Both the position numbers and the translations under genes were made by a program. A DNA stretch of 20,938 nt from Lachnospiraceae bacterium UBA3804 (GTDB taxonomy: Bacteria; Bacillota; Clostridia; Lachnospirales; Lachnospiraceae), in contig DFEK01000010.1 in assembly GCA_002368665.1 (NCBI GenBank), forward strand, positions 1-20,938, written 5' to 3'. The notes under the pieces are model-generated. The model did not search any database. It was not told the DNA's origin and saw nothing but the letters and a program-made list of their open reading frames with translations. Shown piece after piece: positions 1 to 7,187 of this stretch (positions are counted from its first letter, which is position 1; each line of letters opens with the position of its first letter).

Positions 1-25
1 TACTTTTCAATGTGCTTTTTGTGTT

Positions 26-41
26 GTGACTTTTTAGTCAC
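26..41. repeat. Palindrome GTGACT-TTTT-AGTCAC
   Basis: A perfect 6-bp inverted repeat with a 4-base centre lies just downstream of the consensus leftward promoter. It could be a protein-binding operator or a small hairpin in the 5' leader of the leftward transcript. It has no GC-rich stem, so it is not a convincing terminator. Confidence 0.4.
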
Positions 42-70
42 TTACTGCCTTTTTGTGAGACAGCTTTTGT

Positions 71-99
71 ATTATACTTTTTTGCTAAACATTTGTCAA
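71..99 (-). promoter_or_regulatory. Consensus sigma-A promoter pointing left (proximal)
   Basis: On the minus strand TTGACA (99-94) is separated by exactly 17 bases from TATAAT (76-71). Both hexamers match the vegetative sigma consensus perfectly. Transcription would start near base 64 and run off the left edge, so it serves a gene that is not in this window. A 16-bp palindrome at 26-41 would lie in its early transcript. Confidence 0.8.
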
Positions 100-182
100 T
101 AAAAAATATAAAATATTTTTTAAATTTTTTAGGCAAAAAATTAACACTCAAAACAAACTACTCTTTTGTGTGTCAATGACAA

Positions 183-211
183 TGATAACACTTGCTTTTA
201 ACCTTTGTCAA
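183..211 (-). promoter_or_regulatory. Second leftward promoter (distal)
   Basis: On the minus strand TTGACA (211-206), a 17-base spacer and TTATCA (188-183) form a second good promoter upstream of the consensus one, in the same direction. The small palindrome TGTCAATGACA (171-181) sits where transcription from it should begin, so the palindrome could be an operator. No target gene is visible. Confidence 0.55.
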
Positions 212-287
212 CAACTTTTTTCACTATTTTTTCTTTTTTTATTATTTTTTAATTGTGCGTTTTTTTAAGCCGCATAAGCAGTGAGAA

Positions 288-320
288 AACGGGCTGTCAT
301 CCCTTGTATGACAGCCCGTT
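288..320 (-). terminator. Strong hairpin terminator after the LysM gene
   Basis: A perfect 13-bp inverted repeat (288-300 paired with 308-320) encloses a 7-base loop. On the minus strand it is followed by TTCTCAC, a short interrupted U-run. It lies 56 bases beyond the stop codon of the LysM protein, which fits the end of that transcript. On the plus strand GTTTTCTAT follows, so it could also stop readthrough in the other direction. The stem is excellent and the U-tract mediocre. Confidence 0.75.
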
Positions 321-376
321 GTTTTCTATATTGTTCTTTAATCTTGATATATTATTCTCTGTTTGATAATTAATCC

Positions 377-1312
377 TTAGTAAGCAATCTTGCTTCCTGC
401 ATAGATTAAATCCACATTCTTGATTCCGTTCTTTGCTGCAAGGGCCTGAACGGTGGTGCCAAACTTCTTGGCAAGAGAAGTTAAGGTATCGCCTGCTGCG
501 ATGGTATATCCACCGGTTCCGGTTGTTCCGTTACCGTATTGACGAAGCAGGTAGGAGAATCCGTACCAATCCACGCCTTCTTCAATAACAACATCTTTAC
601 CGGAAATCGTTACAGTCTGAAGAACATCATTTACATAGAAGCTGTATTTCAGGGTCGTGTCCGGATGAGCTTTCAGGTACTGCATAATCTCTACGGGCAG
701 AGCGAAATCGCCTGTATATTCAGCGGTATGGTTGATGTTTCCGCCAAATTCAGGATCAGCTGCAATATGAAGCTGAGTACGAAGCGGTTCAAGCCAATCA
801 TTAGCATCAGACGAAACATCACCAACAATATAATAGAGATAATTACAAGAATTCTGTTGAGGAACAAAATTCAATGTAACTGTGTTTCCGGAAACGCTCT
901 GACTTACATATTCTACCGAACTGGGGGCAAGAGCATCATATACACTTGATGTTTCGGGATACGGAGTCAGTCCGGCTAAAGAAATCGGCAGGGTAAGTGT
1001 TACGCTACAGTTCTCATTCTTGCCATAATCCCAATGAAAATACAGTAAATCTTTTCCGTCAGTAAAATTCTTATAAATATAGCACCAATACGGGGTACCG
1101 GAACCAGTCGATGAATATGTAATGGGAATCGATGTGTATTCCGTGTACTGCCATTTCCCATTGGAATCCTTTTCGTATACTACATACGAAACTGTTTTCG
1201 TTCCGCCACTTCCGCTATACGCCAACGATGTTACGGCCGGCGCCAAAACCGCCATTGCGGAGAGAACAGTTCCCGCCAGGGCGGCAGTAATTCTTTTCCA
1301 TAATTTCTTCAT
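377..1312 (-). CDS. Secreted protein with C-terminal LysM domain
   Basis: This encodes a 311-residue exported protein. The first 31 residues form a signal peptide: MKKLWKR, then a hydrophobic Ala/Val/Leu stretch ending near SLA-Y. About 235 residues of Tyr/Ser/Thr-rich sequence follow that I do not recognise. The last 43 residues (about 269-311) are a LysM domain, with YTIAAGDTLTSLAKKFGTT and a terminal IYAGSKIAY. LysM domains bind N-acetylglucosamine-containing glycan such as peptidoglycan, so the protein is probably held on the cell wall. I chose the ATG at 1312 because AAGGAGG sits 8 bases before it and the signal peptide begins there; the frame remains open up to 1351. It appears to be a single-gene transcript ending at the 288-320 hairpin. 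The role of the central part is unknown. Confidence 0.85.
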   Translation of the reverse strand: MKKLWKRITAALAGTVLSAMAVLAPAVTSLAYSGSGGTKTVSYVVYEKDSNGKWQYTEYTSIPITYSSTGSGTPYWCYIYKNFTDGKDLLYFHWDYGKNENCSVTLTLPISLAGLTPYPETSSVYDALAPSSVEYVSQSVSGNTVTLNFVPQQNSCNYLYYIVGDVSSDANDWLEPLRTQLHIAADPEFGGNINHTAEYTGDFALPVEIMQYLKAHPDTTLKYSFYVNDVLQTVTISGKDVVIEEGVDWYGFSYLLRQYGNGTTGTGGYTIAAGDTLTSLAKKFGTTVQALAAKNGIKNVDLIYAGSKIAY

Positions 1313-1391
1313 AAGCTCTTCCTCCTTTTGTATCAAAATATGTGCCCTCATTTTCTTTCAAACAAACACACATCACAATTAAGATAAACAG

Positions 1392-1420
1392 AGTATAGCA
1401 TCTACCCCCCCCAAAAAAAA
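1392..1420 (-). promoter_or_regulatory. Candidate LysM-gene promoter with T8G8 tract in its spacer
   Basis: On the minus strand TGCTATACT is an extended -10 element (hexamer 1397-1392), about 80 bases before the LysM start codon. The region where the -35 would fall is a run of eight T (1420-1413), and eight G (1412-1405) lie inside the spacer. There is no good TTGACA, so activity would rely on the extended -10. The homopolymer run makes spacer length prone to slippage. Confidence 0.45.
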
Positions 1421-1469
1421 ATGCCTTTTACACAATATTAAAACAATGTTTACAGCAGGTTCATTAATT

Positions 1470-1485
1470 AAGTGAGCACTCACTT
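1470..1485. promoter_or_regulatory. TetR-like operator palindrome
   Basis: AAGTGAG-CA-CTCACTT is a perfect 7-bp inverted repeat with a 2-base centre. Its length and GTGAG/CTCAC character resemble operators of TetR/AcrR-type repressors in Firmicutes. It ends 8 bases before the -35 of the VanZ-gene promoter and lies 158 bases upstream of the LysM gene on the other strand, so either or both could be controlled. No regulator gene is nearby, and the regulator is inferred. Confidence 0.45.
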
Positions 1486-1493
1486 TCTTTCCA

Positions 1494-1523
1494 TTTACAA
1501 TCCCTTCCTTTCGGTAGTAAAAT
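1494..1523 (+). promoter_or_regulatory. Promoter of the VanZ-like gene
   Basis: TTTACA (1494-1499), an 18-base spacer and TAAAAT (1518-1523) form a reasonable sigma-A promoter 54 bases before the VanZ-like start codon. The palindrome at 1470-1485 lies immediately upstream. Confidence 0.5.
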
Positions 1524-1576
1524 AGAAAAGAGCGGACCTTCCGCCCTATATTTTTACTATATATAAGGTATTTTGA

Positions 1577-2206
1577 ATGGCTTCGATCTTTTACGATATA
1601 TATAAATTCTTATTTCCGAGATACAGTTCCATGGTTACGCCTTTGATCATAATCCTGATTTTCGTTATCCTGAACAGGGTTTTGTTCAAGGATAACCGCA
1701 AAACGCTGCTTTTTACGTTTTTTGCGCTGTATCTGGTTATCGTTTACCGTATCACGGGACTTCCCGACTCCATGCATATCAACTTCAGGCCGCGTTTCCA
1801 GCTCATCCCGTTCTATGGGATTGTGGATGATGCGTTTAACTGCGCCCTGAATGTTTTTCTGTTTATTCCGTTCGGATTCTTTATTACCGCACTGTGGAGA
1901 GACTTTTTCTCCTGTAAAAATGCCGTCCTGACATCTATGGGTTTCAGCCTCTTCATTGAAACCCTGCAGATTCTTTGTCCGAGACTGACCGATGTCAACG
2001 ATATCATCACCAATACACTTGGTGGATTTCTGGGCTTCTGTCTGATCAGGGTTTTCACCAAATCCGATCCGAAGCTCTTTCGCTCCCCGTTCAAAAAAAG
2101 AGAATGTGTACTCGTCTTCGGTACAACATTCTCCATTCTTTTCTTTATTAATCCGATCATCGTGAAATTCTTAGTCGATGTCCGGCTCTTAATCAATCGT
2201 CTGTAG
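1577..2206 (+). CDS. VanZ-like family membrane protein
   Basis: This 209-residue integral membrane protein has about five or six helices (roughly 20-36, 42-58, 88-106, 117-132, 142-159 and 177-195). It carries the VanZ-family core: NF..RFQLIPF at about 69-79, the N-(A/V)-x-F-x-P-x-G segment LNVFLFIPFG at 91-100, and the acidic DVNDIITNTLGGFLG stretch at 139-153. VanZ itself gives low-level teicoplanin resistance, but most family members have no known function, so resistance should not be assumed. The start has only a weak AAGG site 8 bases upstream. The gene is alone on its strand and ends 6 bases from the convergent DUF5711 gene. Confidence 0.85.
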   Translation: MASIFYDIYKFLFPRYSSMVTPLIIILIFVILNRVLFKDNRKTLLFTFFALYLVIVYRITGLPDSMHINFRPRFQLIPFYGIVDDAFNCALNVFLFIPFGFFITALWRDFFSCKNAVLTSMGFSLFIETLQILCPRLTDVNDIITNTLGGFLGFCLIRVFTKSDPKLFRSPFKKRECVLVFGTTFSILFFINPIIVKFLVDVRLLINRL

Positions 2207-2212
2207 TTTAGA

Positions 2213-3475
2213 CTATTTCAATTCTACCGTCTGAAGAGAATCTCTGGTTACAAGCACATAGCGGTAATTGATATTGGTAGGAAGCATGGCAAGAACTCCG
2301 CCCTCAAGCGGTCCGTTATACTTGTCCATTCCGCCGATCACATGAACCAGGCACTCATCGGAACTGTATACGACCACCTGGTTTCCGGTAAGCAGAATAT
2401 CCTCATATGACATATTGAAGGAAATGGAATCCTTCATCTTTCCGTTTCGGTCGTATATATTAACCTTGTAACGTTCCTCATCTCCGGTATTGTTAAATAC
2501 CAAGGCTACATACTGGTCTCCGTAATAAACCGCGGAAATCTCGTTTTCAACCAAAACTTCCCCGTTGCTGACCGGTTTCTGGTCACCCGAATAAAACATC
2601 AGACGGTTATCCGCCACGGCCACTGCGTTTGCATTATCGATAAACTTTACTTCCGGAACAATCGCATTGCTGTAGGTGTATCCGCTGACCAAGTTATCGG
2701 TCTGGTTCTGACCGACATCCCCGAAATTGTAAAATGCCACATCCGTTTTATAGGAAGCATTATCTACATATAAATAGGAAACCGCTACCACATAACCGCT
2801 CTGCGTAATGGCAATGTCAATCGGATATCCGCTGTTTCTCATGCTCGTGGAGAAATAAGCAATGGTCTCACCCGCGGTATCATAGATATGAATCGGCGTA
2901 ATTTCGGAATCATCCAGGATGGCAATCGCAAGACCCTTGTTGGATACGCAGAATTTGCGGATTGGCATACCGGTGTTGATGGTTCCCATCTTACCGCTCT
3001 TATTCATCATATATATAATACTTCCGTTATAGTCGGCGATTCCGACAACATCACCGCTGATGTCGATCATCGGGTTCTGCATCTGGAAGGTTTCGTTCCA
3101 GACTACCTGTCCTTTTTCATTGACGCATTTCATACCGTCATTGCTGTAGATCAGCAAATAGTTTCCGAATCGCATTACCTCGGATCCCATGGTTACGACC
3201 AGGCTTTCGCTTTTTACCACACTGACCTGTGTGTACTCCTTATTCAGGTAGCGGAAATAGAAAAATCCGGTCGCCAGGAGCAAAACCACGATAACAATAC
3301 CGACACGGATCATAATATCCGTGCGGTGCCTTAAAATTTTATCCCACAGTTCCTCGGTCTTCTTTTTCGTCTTTTCCTTTTTCGATCCCGTCTTCGGAGT
3401 AAAGCGGTTCAAGGGCTTGACGTTTTTATTCGTCGAGAAACGAAGCAGTTTTTTCTCTTTCTTGGGTTTTCTCAT
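2213..3475 (-). CDS. DUF5711 family single-pass membrane protein
   Basis: This 420-residue protein has a Lys/Arg-rich cytoplasmic N-terminus (1-52), one membrane helix at about 56-75, and a roughly 340-residue extracytoplasmic part rich in short beta-strands. Repeated 'G..V.VY', 'Y.GS..YMMN.SGK' and 'VVAVSYLY' patterns are typical of a beta-propeller. This arrangement matches the DUF5711 family common in Lachnospiraceae; its function is unknown. It starts 30 bases after the galM stop and probably ends the pfkA–dnaX–recR transcript. The ribosome site is weak (AGGA about 12 bases upstream). No terminator is visible before the convergent VanZ-like gene. Confidence 0.8.
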   Translation of the reverse strand: MRKPKKEKKLLRFSTNKNVKPLNRFTPKTGSKKEKTKKKTEELWDKILRHRTDIMIRVGIVIVVLLLATGFFYFRYLNKEYTQVSVVKSESLVVTMGSEVMRFGNYLLIYSNDGMKCVNEKGQVVWNETFQMQNPMIDISGDVVGIADYNGSIIYMMNKSGKMGTINTGMPIRKFCVSNKGLAIAILDDSEITPIHIYDTAGETIAYFSTSMRNSGYPIDIAITQSGYVVAVSYLYVDNASYKTDVAFYNFGDVGQNQTDNLVSGYTYSNAIVPEVKFIDNANAVAVADNRLMFYSGDQKPVSNGEVLVENEISAVYYGDQYVALVFNNTGDEERYKVNIYDRNGKMKDSISFNMSYEDILLTGNQVVVYSSDECLVHVIGGMDKYNGPLEGGVLAMLPTNINYRYVLVTRDSLQTVELK

Positions 3476-3505
3476 GTTCTGCCGGTTTCCTGATGTATCT
3501 TCATA

Positions 3506-4552
3506 TTACTTCACAAAGAAGCGGTAAATCGTAGTGGAATCGAAGGGTTTCTCCGGTCCGAATAAGGGCTTCGGGAACTTCTCTTCGTTTACGCTGTTTG
3601 GATAATACTGTGTTTCCAGACAGAGGCCCTGGCGGGGTCCGTAAGGCACTCCGTCCTTTGCAGCCTTTTCGCCGACCCAGTTTCCGGTATAAAACTGTAT
3701 ACCGGGAAGGTCCGTAAGCACACTCATGCAGATGCCGGAACAATCGTCTTCCACGGTTGCGACCTCACGAAGAGTTCCGTCGTAATTGTCCAAAACAAAA
3801 TTGATGTCATATCCGTTGCAGATCTCGATCTGCGGATAGTTATAACTGAAATCTTTGCAGACTTCCTTCGCCGTGGTGAAATCCATCGGTGTTCCCGCTA
3901 CGGGTGCGATTTCCCCGGTCGGAATACCGCCCTTAACAACGGGTGTATAGTAAGCGGCATTGATCTGCACCTTTTCATGGAAAATATTACCGCTGTCATG
4001 TCCGTTCAAGTTAAAGTAGCTGTGATTGGTTAAATTCAAGTAGGTATCTCGGTCCGATGTCGCCAGATAGTGAATGATCAGCTCATCGTCATCCGTTAAG
4101 GTATAAGTCACTTTGGTCTTGACATTGCCGGGATGTCCCATGGCCATATCCTTTTTCTCAATGGTAAAAGTGACGCAATTTTCACCTGCATGCCCCTTGA
4201 ACATACTCTGATGGAAGCCCTTGTTTTGACTGGTATGAAGATTGTTCTCCCCGTCATTGACCTTCATCTGATATTCTTTGCCGTTTAAGACAAATTTTCC
4301 CTTGGCGGTACGGTTGGCGATCGGTCCGACGATCGCACCGTAGTGGTTGGCATCCTTAAAATACTGCTTTGCCTCGTCAAAGCCAAGCACCAGATCCTTG
4401 ACTTTTCCGTTTTTATCCTTCATGCGGAAAGAAACCACAATGGCTCCGAAATCCATAATGGCAACCTCGGTTCCTTTCTTGTTCGTAATGGTGAACAATG
4501 TAATCTTCTCACCCTTTTTCGTTGTACCGAATTTCTTTGTTTTTACGCTCAT
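3506..4552 (-). CDS. galM: Aldose 1-epimerase (mutarotase)
   Basis: This enzyme interconverts the alpha and beta anomers of aldoses such as galactose and glucose, feeding the Leloir pathway and glycolysis in the cytoplasm. At 348 residues it has the normal length. Family landmarks are present: GPIANR at about 76-81, NNLHTS with His106, TNHSYFNLNGH at 175-185 with the catalytic acid His177, and GLCLETQYYP with the catalytic base Glu313. GGGGGAG stands 4 bases before the ATG. It follows recR by 38 bases in the same direction. No other galactose genes are nearby, so its link here is probably general sugar metabolism together with the upstream phosphofructokinase. Confidence 0.93.
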   Translation of the reverse strand: MSVKTKKFGTTKKGEKITLFTITNKKGTEVAIMDFGAIVVSFRMKDKNGKVKDLVLGFDEAKQYFKDANHYGAIVGPIANRTAKGKFVLNGKEYQMKVNDGENNLHTSQNKGFHQSMFKGHAGENCVTFTIEKKDMAMGHPGNVKTKVTYTLTDDDELIIHYLATSDRDTYLNLTNHSYFNLNGHDSGNIFHEKVQINAAYYTPVVKGGIPTGEIAPVAGTPMDFTTAKEVCKDFSYNYPQIEICNGYDINFVLDNYDGTLREVATVEDDCSGICMSVLTDLPGIQFYTGNWVGEKAAKDGVPYGPRQGLCLETQYYPNSVNEEKFPKPLFGPEKPFDSTTIYRFFVK

Positions 4553-4590
4553 TTTCTCCCCCTGCTGTGATATGCACGGCTCATAAATAA

Positions 4591-5196
4591 TTATAATTCC
4601 ACTCTTCCGTCCAGGGCGCGAAGCAGTGTTACCTCGTCAATGTATTCCAGATCTCCTCCGACAGGTACACCGCTAGCGATTCTGGTTACCTTGATTCCGG
4701 TAGGTTTGATCAATTTGCTGATATACATTGCGGTTGCTTCGCCTTCCAGGCTCGGGTTTGTGGCTATGATGACTTCTTTCACATCGCCTTCCAGGCGCAC
4801 AATCAGCTCTTTTAGGCGAATATCGGCCGGTCCTATGCCCAGCATCGGCGAAATTGCGCCGTGCAGAACATGGTAAACGCCCTTGTATTTCCCGGTCTTT
4901 TCATATGCAGCCTGATCCCTGGAATTCTCCACAACCATGATTGTGGAATGATCCCGGTATTCGTCGGCGCAGACACTGCAGATTTCCCGGTCGGTCAAGG
5001 TACAGCACTGGGAACAGTAACAGATATGCTCCTTCGCTTCCGTTATCGCCTTTGAGAGTTTATCCGCTCTGTCCTTCGGCATGCCGATAATATGAAAAGC
5101 CAAGCGTTCCGCGGATTTATTTCCAATCCCCGGAAGCTTCTCCAATTCTTCGATTAGTTTTCCGATATAGCCGGAATACATTTCGCCGGAACTCAT
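4591..5196 (-). CDS. recR: Recombination protein RecR
   Basis: This 201-residue protein has the full RecR layout. An N-terminal helix-hairpin-helix lies around LPGIGNKSAERLAFHI (21-36). A zinc finger follows with Cys61, Cys64, Cys73 and Cys76. A Toprim domain starts near IMVVENSRD and contains the 'ATNPSLEGEATAMYI' acidic segment, and a C-terminal 'GVPVGGDLEYIDEVTL' element completes it. RecR works with RecO, and RecF in many bacteria, to load RecA at gaps during recombinational repair. Its ATG begins 2 bases after the ybaB stop, so translation is probably coupled. The nearest GGAGG is about 15 bases upstream, inside ybaB. The downstream ATG at 5181 is possible but has no better site. Confidence 0.96.
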   Translation of the reverse strand: MSSGEMYSGYIGKLIEELEKLPGIGNKSAERLAFHIIGMPKDRADKLSKAITEAKEHICYCSQCCTLTDREICSVCADEYRDHSTIMVVENSRDQAAYEKTGKYKGVYHVLHGAISPMLGIGPADIRLKELIVRLEGDVKEVIIATNPSLEGEATAMYISKLIKPTGIKVTRIASGVPVGGDLEYIDEVTLLRALDGRVEL

Positions 5197-5198
5197 GA

Positions 5199-5549
5199 TT
5201 AGAATCGTAATCCTCCCAGATCAAGTCCGCCGGCCATATTGCCCATCGCTTCTCCGTTGGCATCTTCCACCATGCGAAGTGCTTCGTTCATTGCGGCAAC
5301 GATCAGATCCTGCAAGGTTTCCACATCTTCTGGATCAACGGCATCCGGAGAAATCTCGAGTGCTTTCACTTCTCTCGCACCGGTGATCACCAGACGGACA
5401 GCTCCGCCGCCTGCCGTTGCTTCGAATTCGCGGCTCTCCATTTCCTTCTGCTGTTCTTCCATCTGACGCTGCATTCTCTGTGCCTGCTTCATCAGGTTGC
5501 TCATGTTTCCCGGCATTCCTCCACCGGGGTATCCTCCACGTTTTGCCAT
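5199..5549 (-). CDS. YbaB/EbfC family nucleoid-associated protein
   Basis: This 116-residue DNA-binding protein belongs to the YbaB/EbfC family. The Gly-rich N-terminus (KRGGYPGGGMPGN) leads into a long Met/Gln/Glu helix (about 17-42). The conserved 'FEATAGGGAVRLVITG' strands and a 'VETLQDLIVAAMNEAL' helix follow. These proteins form homodimers that coat DNA, and the gene is almost always found between dnaX and recR, as here. I start it at 5549 because AAGGAGG lies 5 bases before that ATG and the sequence then reads MAKRGG; the frame is open 8 codons further upstream without a comparable site. The C-terminal 'MAGGLDLGGLRF' is a typical glycine-rich tail. Confidence 0.95.
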   Translation of the reverse strand: MAKRGGYPGGGMPGNMSNLMKQAQRMQRQMEEQQKEMESREFEATAGGGAVRLVITGAREVKALEISPDAVDPEDVETLQDLIVAAMNEALRMVEDANGEAMGNMAGGLDLGGLRF

Positions 5550-5593
5550 GGTGTCCTCCTTATACTTTCGCATATCCGTTATAAAACGGCCAT

Positions 5594-7171
5594 TTACATT
5601 ACAATGCTGTCGTCCCTGACAACAATATCACCAAACAGCTTCTCGATATCCACATAACTGCTGCCGAAATCCTCCCCCTGCTTTAAGAGGCTGAGTTCCA
5701 CGGGAATGTCTTTCTCCACGCTTTCGCAGATAATCTCTTTGACCTTGTCCATTGTGCCGTCCTTGGAAAGGATCTTTCCGGTCAGCGAATTCAGCGGAAC
5801 GATCAAAAGAACATCATCATCATTAATGGACAGCTTGCACTGGTTTAACTGTGCCCTTAACGGCCCGTCAATGGTCTCCTTAATGGCATTCCAGGAAGAT
5901 AAAACTTTCTGAATATCCTCCGGCAGAGCCTTCTCCCTGACAGGTCTTTGTTTTCTGACGGGTGCGGAAGATAAAACCGCCTCGCCGGGCGTTCCCGCCG
6001 TAAGCGGAATGAACTGCACCTCTCCGGAACGGTTCTCCAAATCCCGCAACCGGTCGAGAATCGAGTCGGTATCGGTTTCCATCTGTGGTTTGCACATACG
6101 GATGATTGCAACCTCCAGAAGAACTCTCTTCTGGTCGGAATATTTCATGTCCGCGCTGAGGGAAGACAGAACGCGGATATATCGCATGATGATATTTAAA
6201 TCGACTTTCTCGGAAATTGCTTTCAGGCGGTCCAGCGACTCTCTTGATATTTCCAGACGCTCCGCCGGAATATCCGATGTTTTCACTAACATCAGGTTGC
6301 GCAAAAACCACAGAAAGTCTGCGACAAACTGCGTCAGATCCCTGCCCTGTACGGCAATCTCTTCCACTTTGGACAGTGCCTGCGTAACATTGCGCTCGGT
6401 AATGGCAGAAAGCATTTGCGCAAAAATACCGTCATCCACGGCACCGAGCACATCCAGTGCCTTTTCATAGGTCAGCTTCTCTCCGTAATGGAATGCAAGG
6501 CACTGATCCAGAAGGCTGAGTGCATCACGCATGGATCCGTCCGCTTCTTTGGCCACGAAACGCAGTGCCTCTTCCTCGACATCCGTTCCTTCCTTTTCGG
6601 TCAGCTCGCGGAGTCTGTCCGTTATGGTCTCCAGACTGATTCTCTTAAAATCATAACGCTGACATCTGGAATGGATGGTAATCGGAATCTTATGCGCTTC
6701 CGTGGTTGCCAGAATAAAGATCACATATTCGGGCGGTTCTTCCAGTGTTTTTAAGAGCGCATTAAAAGCTCCGGTGGAAAGCATATGTACCTCGTCCAAA
6801 ATATAAACTTTGTACTTGCCCTCCGTCGGCGCATAGGATACTTCATCCACAATCTGGCGGACATTCTCCACACCGGAATTGGATGCCGCGTCGATTTCGA
6901 TGACATTCAAAAGCGTTCCGGCCGCAATTCCTTTGCAGACCGCACATTCTCCGCAGGGCTCTCCGTCCACCGGGTGTTCGCAGTTTACCGCCTTGGCCAG
7001 AATCTTGGCCACGGTGGTTTTACCCGTTCCTCTCGTTCCGCAGAAAAGATACGCATGTCCGATTCTTCCGGAACGGATCTGATTTTTTAATGTAGTGACA
7101 ATCGCATCCTGCCCTTTGACTTCGGAAAAATAAGCCGGGCGGAATTTACGATACAATGCAACATATGACAT
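5594..7171 (-). CDS. dnaX: DNA polymerase III subunit tau/gamma
   Basis: This is the clamp-loader ATPase that opens the sliding clamp and couples the replisome. In 525 residues it shows 'YRKFRP..F..V.GQ' (7-21), Walker A GTRGTGKT (45-52, Lys51), a zinc module (Cys64, Cys73, Cys76, Cys79), Walker B with DEVH at 126-129, 'LLKTLEEPP' and the SRC arginine-finger motif at 168-170. The C-terminal part (after about 370) is variable and probably contacts the polymerase. It begins 16 bases after the pfkA stop, with only a weak AAGG site, which suggests readthrough from pfkA. I saw no A-rich slippery site in the middle of the gene, so a frameshifted short gamma form is not indicated. Confidence 0.96.
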   Translation of the reverse strand: MSYVALYRKFRPAYFSEVKGQDAIVTTLKNQIRSGRIGHAYLFCGTRGTGKTTVAKILAKAVNCEHPVDGEPCGECAVCKGIAAGTLLNVIEIDAASNSGVENVRQIVDEVSYAPTEGKYKVYILDEVHMLSTGAFNALLKTLEEPPEYVIFILATTEAHKIPITIHSRCQRYDFKRISLETITDRLRELTEKEGTDVEEEALRFVAKEADGSMRDALSLLDQCLAFHYGEKLTYEKALDVLGAVDDGIFAQMLSAITERNVTQALSKVEEIAVQGRDLTQFVADFLWFLRNLMLVKTSDIPAERLEISRESLDRLKAISEKVDLNIIMRYIRVLSSLSADMKYSDQKRVLLEVAIIRMCKPQMETDTDSILDRLRDLENRSGEVQFIPLTAGTPGEAVLSSAPVRKQRPVREKALPEDIQKVLSSWNAIKETIDGPLRAQLNQCKLSINDDDVLLIVPLNSLTGKILSKDGTMDKVKEIICESVEKDIPVELSLLKQGEDFGSSYVDIEKLFGDIVVRDDSIVM

Positions 7172-7187
7172 AGATCAGGCCTTAAAC

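Noticed and set aside
1..376. Origin or CRISPR-like leader in the AT-rich left end
   Set aside because: There are no spaced direct repeats and no DnaA-box cluster; the content is explained by promoters, small palindromes and a terminator.
539..949. Plus-strand frame opposite the LysM gene
   Set aside because: It has no ribosome site and no family resemblance, and it mirrors the well-supported LysM gene.
1577..2206. Glycopeptide resistance by VanZ
   Set aside because: No vanR/S/H/A/X genes are present, and VanZ-like proteins are widespread without resistance.
7081..7171. A-rich run near the dnaX start as a programmed frameshift site
   Set aside because: The six-A run lies at the N-terminal end of the gene and has no stop codon context that would give a gamma-length product.
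7172..7187. SRP RNA upstream of dnaX, as in some Firmicutes
   Set aside because: Only 16 bases separate pfk and dnaX, so there is no room for such an RNA.
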